Shown: one piece after another, positions 6,930 to 11,812 of the stretch | How positions within the stretch are numbered: position 1 is the first letter of the stretch | How the letters are laid out: each line of letters starts with the position of its first letter | Program-made: the position numbers and the translations under genes | From: JBKJTP01 sp046590195 | Lineage (GTDB): Bacteria > Bacteroidota > Ignavibacteria > Palsa-1295 | Length of the DNA stretch: 14,645 nt | Assembly: GCA_046590195.1 (NCBI GenBank) | Contig: JBKJTP010000303.1 | Coordinates: 1 to 14,645 of the forward strand | Direction of reading: 5' to 3' | Notes under the pieces: generated by a model | The model's database searches: none | Told to the model about the DNA's origin: nothing | The model's input: the letters and a program-made list of their open reading frames with translations, nothing else

Positions 6930-7613
6930 TTAAACTTCGATCGCGATCGCCTGTCGGCAGCGCTGCTTCATCTCTTCGATCGTGCTTGCAGGGTCGCTGG
7001 TGCCATACACACCCGAACCGGATACGACAACATCAACGCCAGCTTCATATACTTTGCCGATGTTATCGAGCTTGATCCCGCCATCTGCTTCGATGAGACA
7101 GTTATAGCCGTTCTCATCGATCATGCGCCTGAGCGTCCTCGCGCGATTGAAAAGATTCGGGATGAATGCCTGCCCGCCAAAGCCAGGGTTAACACTCATG
7201 AGCATCACGAGATCGAGATCGGGAAGGATCTCTTCGATGGTACTCAGCGACGTTCCTGGATTGAGACTAACACCAGCCTTCTTGCCAGTCGACTTGATGA
7301 GCTGGATCGTGCGGTGGATGTGTGGGGTCGCTTCGACGTGCACCGTAATGTAATCGGCACCGGCCTTCGCGAACTGCTGGACGTAGTTGTCCGGGTTCGC
7401 GATCATCAGGTGGCAATCGAGCACGCGATCGGTCACTGGCCGGATCGCCTCGACGATCAGCGGACCGATCGTGATGTTCGGCACGAAGTGGCCATCCATC
7501 ACATCGAGGTGAAGCCACTCTGCTCCAGCTTCAACCTGCCTGATGGATTCCTCCAGTCGGGCGAAGTTTGCGGATAGCAGGGACGGGGCTATGATGACGG
7601 GTTTGCGGCTCAA
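6930..7613 (-). CDS. rpe: Ribulose-phosphate 3-epimerase
   Basis: Rpe interconverts ribulose 5-phosphate and xylulose 5-phosphate in the pentose phosphate (or Calvin) pathway, as a cytoplasmic TIM-barrel metalloenzyme. From the TTG at 7613 the product is 227 residues, matching the usual 215-230, and begins SRKPVIIAPSLLSANF, the family's canonical first strand. The metal and catalytic residues are in place: His35 and Asp37 ('HLDVMDGHF'), His68 ('DCHLMI') and Asp177 ('EADGGI'). The phosphate-binding 'SVNPGFGGQAF' and 'VVVSGSGVYG' are also present. An in-frame ATG at 7715 would add 34 residues not expected in Rpe. The choice of TTG rests on family length, since neither start has a clear Shine-Dalgarno sequence. 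It is the first gene of the minus-strand run rpe-lacD-sigma-glycosyltransferase. Confidence 0.93.
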   Translation of the reverse strand: MSRKPVIIAPSLLSANFARLEESIRQVEAGAEWLHLDVMDGHFVPNITIGPLIVEAIRPVTDRVLDCHLMIANPDNYVQQFAKAGADYITVHVEATPHIHRTIQLIKSTGKKAGVSLNPGTSLSTIEEILPDLDLVMLMSVNPGFGGQAFIPNLFNRARTLRRMIDENGYNCLIEADGGIKLDNIGKVYEAGVDVVVSGSGVYGTSDPASTIEEMKQRCRQAIAIEV

Positions 7614-7952
7614 TGGTTGGGTGTTACGTTGGCGTCGGTAAGCGGTTTCAGCTTGCCATGCATCTGCATAGACAATCGCCTGGATGTGCGAGGCGCTCCC
7701 AAGCGCAGCGGGCATGCAGGCGGCATGAAAACGAGGCAGGGCATGTAACGGGTTTCGACTATCCGCGTACCATCGAGCGTATCATTGGTAAAGAGGGACG
7801 ACGAGCAAATGCATTAGTCTTGCTTAATTTGCTCAATATGACGAACTTTGGCTTGGAAACGTCATGTTGCTCTCTTCTAAGATAGAAGCCACAAATGACT
7901 GGATATTGGTCTGTCCAATCGGCTTTTTAAATCTAGTTTCGCCCAACGTCTC

Positions 7953-7987
7953 TTTAGCACGTTCGCACAGTCGCTTTTTAGCACGTT
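7953..7987 (+). repeat. 11-bp direct repeat TTTAGCACGTT, two copies 24 bp apart
   Basis: TTTAGCACGTT occurs at 7953-7963 and 7977-7987, a 24-bp start-to-start distance (slightly over two helical turns), 45-79 bp upstream of the rodZ-like start. The geometry suits cooperative binding of a regulator on one DNA face. The regulator is unknown. Confidence 0.45.
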
Positions 7988-7992
7988 AACTC

Positions 7993-8010
7993 AACCTCCA
8001 TCTGGAGGTT
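7993..8010 (+). promoter_or_regulatory. Perfect inverted repeat enclosing a GGAGG motif in the rodZ-like leader
   Basis: AACCTCCA-TC-TGGAGGTT is a perfect inverted repeat with 8-bp arms. As RNA it would form a 7-bp stem with an ATCT loop. The right arm holds a Shine-Dalgarno-like GGAGG (8004-8008), but it ends 23 bases before the ATG at 8032, too far for ordinary initiation, and no ATG, GTG or TTG lies at the right distance in frame. It could be an operator, a leader hairpin, or chance. Confidence 0.4.
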
Positions 8011-8031
8011 AATAGCAGTCTCTTTCGCTTC

Positions 8032-9594
8032 ATGGATCTTTCGTTATTGGAACAGTTCGGTACTGAACTCCGCACGGCTCGCGAAGCCAGCGGCAGATCT
8101 GTGGACGAGATCGCCCGGCAGACCAGGATCCATCGCCGCTATATCGAGGCGATCGAGGCAGGAGATGGCGCAGCGCTTCCACCAGGTCCGTATGTGCCTG
8201 CATTCTTGCGCGAGTTTGCACGAGCTGTCGGACTGAAGGTACCTCCTGAGCTTGCGATCACCTCGAGCATCAACCACGGGCTTACGACAGCAACCGTCCA
8301 GAGCGCCCCTATTGTAAAGAATGCTCAAGGCAATCCCTTCAGCGCTGTCGGCAAGGCTGCCGATGAGACCGCAAAGTTTGCTGGCAACGTCGCAAAGACG
8401 GCTGTCAAGACGACGGGCACGGTCATCAAGGGGGTCGGTGACGGGATCAACGACACCGCAGGTTTCTTAACCTCACGTTCGCTTCGCGAAGAAGCGGAAA
8501 TGGTGCGCCGGGAGCGGCTCGGCCTTTCAAAATTTTCAGACCGTGAGTCCGAAGCTGTTCCAGCTGAGCAGCCTGCTGAGCCACTCGCGGACATTGCAGA
8601 GGAGCGCAGTGCGCTTGATGCAGCAACAGATGCAGAGGCAAGCGGAAACACATCAACGTTTGAGCGCTTATCCGAGACGCAAGGCAGGAAAGCAAAGGTC
8701 GTGAAGGCTCCGATGCTTCCGCTCGAGATCTCGTCCGAAGACCCTATCGGGGGCGACGCGACGCTGAAGCTCGGTAAGACGTCGAGGAAATTTCCCGTCA
8801 CAAATATTGTCATACTCTTGCTGTTGATCGCATTTAGCCTCGTCGCCTATTTTGCGATCGGCAATATGCGCGAGAAGAAGCGCGGCGACGTCGAGCAGAG
8901 CACCGAACTGACGAACGAACAGGATCTGCCAACAGCAGCGGCATCAACTCCTGATGCGACTCCTGCCGCTGAGCAGCCTAAGCCCGTTACAGCGCCAGCC
9001 GTTGCCAACGACTCGCTCCAGTTCACACTGCGCGCGACGGATGAAGTCTGGGTTTCGATCGGTTCAGACAACGCTAACCCGTTCCGTGGTGAGATGAAAG
9101 CAGGTGAGACGAAAACCTTCGCCGCGGCAGATCGCTTCACAATAAATCTGGGCAACCAAAAGGCGCTTGAGATGACGTTCAACGGCACACGCCTGAGCAA
9201 CCTCCCGACGATCAAGAACTCGGGTATGGTCGTGAGAAATCTTGTTCTCACAAAGGATCGGGTATCGCTCGACGGTGCTGAGGTTAACACTACAAATGTA
9301 GTTGAGCCATCTGCTGCGCCAGTGGTCCAGAAGCCAACAACGACCACGAAGACCACGACTACTGCAGCGAAACCCGCAGTGGCTGTGAAGACAACAACGA
9401 AGTCGACATCGACTACCATAGCAAAGAAGCCCGCAACAACGGCGACGAAATCAACGACGGCCTCGAAGACACCAACTACCTCAGGAGTTAAGAAACCCGC
9501 TTCCACAACCGCAAAAAAGCCGGTCAGAAAGCCAGTCGTAAAATCACCAACACTCATCCCATCCGTTGACCCAAAACCGGCGGCGGCGGATTGA
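8032..9594 (+). CDS. rodZ: RodZ-like helix-turn-helix membrane protein (cell-shape factor)
   Basis: RodZ links the MreB cytoskeleton to the elongation machinery at the inner membrane. This 520-residue protein shows the family plan. It has an N-terminal cytoplasmic Xre/HTH_25 domain at about 5-75 ('LRTAREASGRSVDEIARQTRI', 'YIEAIEAGD', 'YVPAFLREFARAVGL'). A long cytoplasmic linker follows, then one membrane segment at about 255-277. A periplasmic DUF4115-type beta domain spans about 327-412 ('LRATDEVWVSIGSD', 'GEMKAGETKTFAA', 'FTINLGNQKALEMTFNG'). Two additions stand out. Residues about 105-149 look like an amphipathic helix, and residues 421-520 form a tail with 26 Thr and 16 Lys, likely disordered and periplasmic. 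It is longer than E. coli RodZ (337 residues). The ATG lacks a nearby Shine-Dalgarno sequence. A terminator follows, so it is probably monocistronic. Confidence 0.85.
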   Translation: MDLSLLEQFGTELRTAREASGRSVDEIARQTRIHRRYIEAIEAGDGAALPPGPYVPAFLREFARAVGLKVPPELAITSSINHGLTTATVQSAPIVKNAQGNPFSAVGKAADETAKFAGNVAKTAVKTTGTVIKGVGDGINDTAGFLTSRSLREEAEMVRRERLGLSKFSDRESEAVPAEQPAEPLADIAEERSALDAATDAEASGNTSTFERLSETQGRKAKVVKAPMLPLEISSEDPIGGDATLKLGKTSRKFPVTNIVILLLLIAFSLVAYFAIGNMREKKRGDVEQSTELTNEQDLPTAAASTPDATPAAEQPKPVTAPAVANDSLQFTLRATDEVWVSIGSDNANPFRGEMKAGETKTFAAADRFTINLGNQKALEMTFNGTRLSNLPTIKNSGMVVRNLVLTKDRVSLDGAEVNTTNVVEPSAAPVVQKPTTTTKTTTTAAKPAVAVKTTTKSTSTTIAKKPATTATKSTTASKTPTTSGVKKPASTTAKKPVRKPVVKSPTLIPSVDPKPAAAD

Positions 9595-9618
9595 CGAAGC
9601 AGCAAATCTATCGAACTT

Positions 9619-9644
9619 GGCGCGGCTTCCGCGCCATTTCTTTT
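9619..9644 (+). terminator. Rho-independent terminator after the rodZ-like gene
   Basis: GGCGCGG (9619-9625), loop CTT, and CCGCGCC (9629-9635) form a perfect 7-bp GC stem followed by ATTTCTTTT. It begins 25 bases after the stop codon and separates the rodZ-like gene from ligA. Confidence 0.8.
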
Positions 9645-9701
9645 ATGCAGACGTGAAATTGTAGCGGTATTTTCGTAGTCACGAATTGACCTCTCTCCCC
9701 C

Positions 9702-11744
9702 ATGGCGAAGAAGACGGATAGCAACGCACAAGAACGGATCTCGGAGCTGCAACAAGCGATCAACAAGCACGACTACAAGTACTATGTACTTGCTCAGCCT
9801 AGTGTGTCGGACAAGGAGTATGACACATTGATGCAGGAGCTTCAGGATCTGGAAGCGGCCAATCCTGATCTCATCACGCCAGATTCACCAACGCAACGCG
9901 TATCCGGTGAGGCGACGAAGCTCTTCCCGCCAGCGAAGCACAAGGTGCCAATGCTTTCGCTCTCGAACTCGTACAACGCGCAGGAAGTAACCGACTTCGC
10001 AAAGCGTGTCTCGGATAATCTCGGCCGCGAACCAGGTGCTGGCTATTGCTGCGAGTTGAAGTTCGATGGCGTTGCCGTGAGCTTGCTTTATGAGAAAGGC
10101 CGTCTAGTACGCGGCGCAACTCGCGGCGATGGAACATCGGGCGATGACATCACGCCGAACATCCGCACGATACGATCGATACCACTCAGGATCGCTGCGG
10201 GCCCACTTGCCGGGATGGACTTCGAAGTTCGCGGTGAAGTGTATATGTCGATCGAAGGCTTCCGAAAGATGAACAGTGATCGCGAAGCAGAAGGAGAGAT
10301 GCCATTCGCAAATCCGCGCAATTCCACTGCAGGCACGCTCAAGACGCTCGACACGAAAGAGGTAGCGAAGCGTCCGCTTAGCATCACCACATACTATCTT
10401 CGCTTCGAGAATGGTGAGCTCGATCGCAACTCAGAGTTCGATACACATCTCAAGCGACTTGAGGCTCTGAAGCTCTCAGGACTTCCAACTTCCGAATACA
10501 CAGCGCAAGCGATGTCGCATGATGACATTATGGCATTCGCGATGAAGTGGCAGGAGAGCCGCGATGGGCTGCCATTCGAGATCGATGGTGCAGTGATCAA
10601 GGTGAATTCGCTGAAGGAGCAAGAGATACTTGGTGCAGTCGCGAAGTCGCCACGTTGGGCGATCGCGTACAAATTCGAAGCGCGTCAGGCGCAGACCACT
10701 CTGAATGCGATCACACTGCAGGTCGGCCGCATGGGTACGATCACGCCTGTCGCGGAGCTTGAGCCAGTCCAGCTAACAGGCATCACCATTCGTCGTGCTA
10801 CGCTGCACAATGCAGATGAGATCGAGCGCAAGGACTTTCGTATCGGAGATACTGTCATCATTGAACGCGGTGGTGATGTGATACCTAAAGTTGTTGGTGT
10901 TAATCTCAAGATGCGTCCGAAGAACTCTGAGACGTATAGCTTCCCGGCTAGCTGTCCGGAGTGCGAATCGCTGTTGGTGCGGCCAGAAGGTGAAGCGAAT
11001 TGGTATTGCGAGAATCCTGAGTGTCCGGCGCAGGTGCTTGCGCGTATCGCACACTTCGCATCGCGTGGTGCAATGGATATTGCGGGGCTAGGCGAGCAAT
11101 CTGTCGAGCAGTTGCTGGGCGCAGGACTTTTGCACAGCATTACGGACATCTATGATCTGCGCGACAAACGTGATGAGCTCCTCACGCTCGATCGTATGGG
11201 TGAGAAGAAAGTCGACAATCTCTTGCAAGGCATCGAAGATAGCAAGCAGCGACCTGCTGATAAGCTCCTCTTTGGCATTGGCATTCGTCACGTCGGTACG
11301 AACGTAGCGAAGCTGCTCATCAAGACTTTCGGTACGATCGATCGTATCGCTGAAGCGACCGAGCAAGAGATCGACGACGTCCCGACGATCGGACCGGAGA
11401 TCGCATCATCGGTGCACAAGTTCTTCCAGACAGATCACAGCAGGCAGCTGATCAAGCGCTTTCGTGATGCGGGCTTGAATCTTGGCAGCGAAGCGCAGCA
11501 GAGCGCAGTGGTGCATGACGAGTTCTTTACCGGCAAAACGTTCGTGCTAACGGGCACACTCACTTCGATGACGCGCGACGAAGCCAAAGACAAGATCGAA
11601 GCACGCGGCGGCAAGGTGTCGGGATCGGTCAGCAAGAAAACAGATTACGTAGTGGCAGGTACAGAGGCGGGCTCGAAGCTCGATAAGGCTGTGAGCCTTG
11701 GAGTAGCGGTGCTCGATGAGGATGGATTTGTAGAAAAGCTATAG
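9702..11744 (+). CDS. ligA: NAD-dependent DNA ligase LigA
   Basis: LigA seals nicks in DNA during replication and repair, using NAD+ to adenylate its active-site lysine. The 680-residue product is full length, with all domains in order. The NAD-binding Ia domain contains 'YYVLAQPSVSDKEYDTL' (27-43). The nucleotidyltransferase domain has the KFDG motif with Lys120, then 'RGDGTSGDD' (141-149) and 'FANPRNSTAGTL' (202-213). An OB fold follows around 330-400. A four-cysteine zinc finger uses Cys418, Cys421, Cys436 and Cys441. Helix-hairpin-helix repeats span about 455-590, and a C-terminal BRCT domain about 605-680 ('GKTFVLTGTL', 'GGKVSGSVSKKTDYVV'). The ATG at 9702 follows a C-rich stretch without a Shine-Dalgarno sequence. 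Terminators lie on both sides, so it is likely a single-gene transcript. Confidence 0.98.
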   Translation: MAKKTDSNAQERISELQQAINKHDYKYYVLAQPSVSDKEYDTLMQELQDLEAANPDLITPDSPTQRVSGEATKLFPPAKHKVPMLSLSNSYNAQEVTDFAKRVSDNLGREPGAGYCCELKFDGVAVSLLYEKGRLVRGATRGDGTSGDDITPNIRTIRSIPLRIAAGPLAGMDFEVRGEVYMSIEGFRKMNSDREAEGEMPFANPRNSTAGTLKTLDTKEVAKRPLSITTYYLRFENGELDRNSEFDTHLKRLEALKLSGLPTSEYTAQAMSHDDIMAFAMKWQESRDGLPFEIDGAVIKVNSLKEQEILGAVAKSPRWAIAYKFEARQAQTTLNAITLQVGRMGTITPVAELEPVQLTGITIRRATLHNADEIERKDFRIGDTVIIERGGDVIPKVVGVNLKMRPKNSETYSFPASCPECESLLVRPEGEANWYCENPECPAQVLARIAHFASRGAMDIAGLGEQSVEQLLGAGLLHSITDIYDLRDKRDELLTLDRMGEKKVDNLLQGIEDSKQRPADKLLFGIGIRHVGTNVAKLLIKTFGTIDRIAEATEQEIDDVPTIGPEIASSVHKFFQTDHSRQLIKRFRDAGLNLGSEAQQSAVVHDEFFTGKTFVLTGTLTSMTRDEAKDKIEARGGKVSGSVSKKTDYVVAGTEAGSKLDKAVSLGVAVLDEDGFVEKL

Positions 11745-11761
11745 GGCGGTATAAACAAAAA

Positions 11762-11790
11762 GGGGCGCCCATTGCTAGGCGCCCCTTCTT
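11762..11790. terminator. Bidirectional Rho-independent terminator between ligA and the T9SS cargo gene
   Basis: GGGGCGCC (11762-11769), an 8-base loop, and GGCGCCCC (11778-11785) form a perfect 8-bp GC stem. It is followed by TTCTT on the plus strand and by a T-run (from AAACAAAAA at 11753-11761) on the minus strand. It lies between two convergent genes, 17 bases after the ligA stop and 22 bases after the stop of the minus-strand gene. Confidence 0.88.
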
Positions 11791-11812
11791 GATTGTTACC
11801 AGAACGGTGGGG

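Larger units (their letters stand above)
7614..8031. other. Divergent intergenic region between rpe and the rodZ-like gene
   Basis: I see no convincing gene in these 418 bases. The first 100 bases could be translated as an N-terminal extension of rpe. The AT-richer part, about 7800-7990, is the likely promoter zone for both divergent genes. TAGTTTCG at 7934-7941 is one mismatch from the Bacteroidota -7 consensus, on the plus strand. The notable structures are an 11-bp direct repeat and a perfect inverted repeat just before the rodZ-like start, listed separately. Confidence 0.5.

Noticed and set aside
7613..7885. 90-residue plus-strand frame in the rpe/rodZ intergenic region
   Set aside because: It overlaps the rpe start, has no ribosome binding site or homology I can recognise, and looks like non-coding sequence.
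7953..7987. Repeat pair considered as a CRISPR remnant
   Set aside because: Only two 11-bp units with a 13-bp gap; far too short and no cas genes nearby.
8847..9770. 307-residue minus-strand frame rich in Val, Phe and Ala
   Set aside because: It is the antisense reading of the Thr/Lys-rich RodZ tail and runs across a strong terminator. The apparent hydrophobicity comes from complementing Lys/Thr codons.
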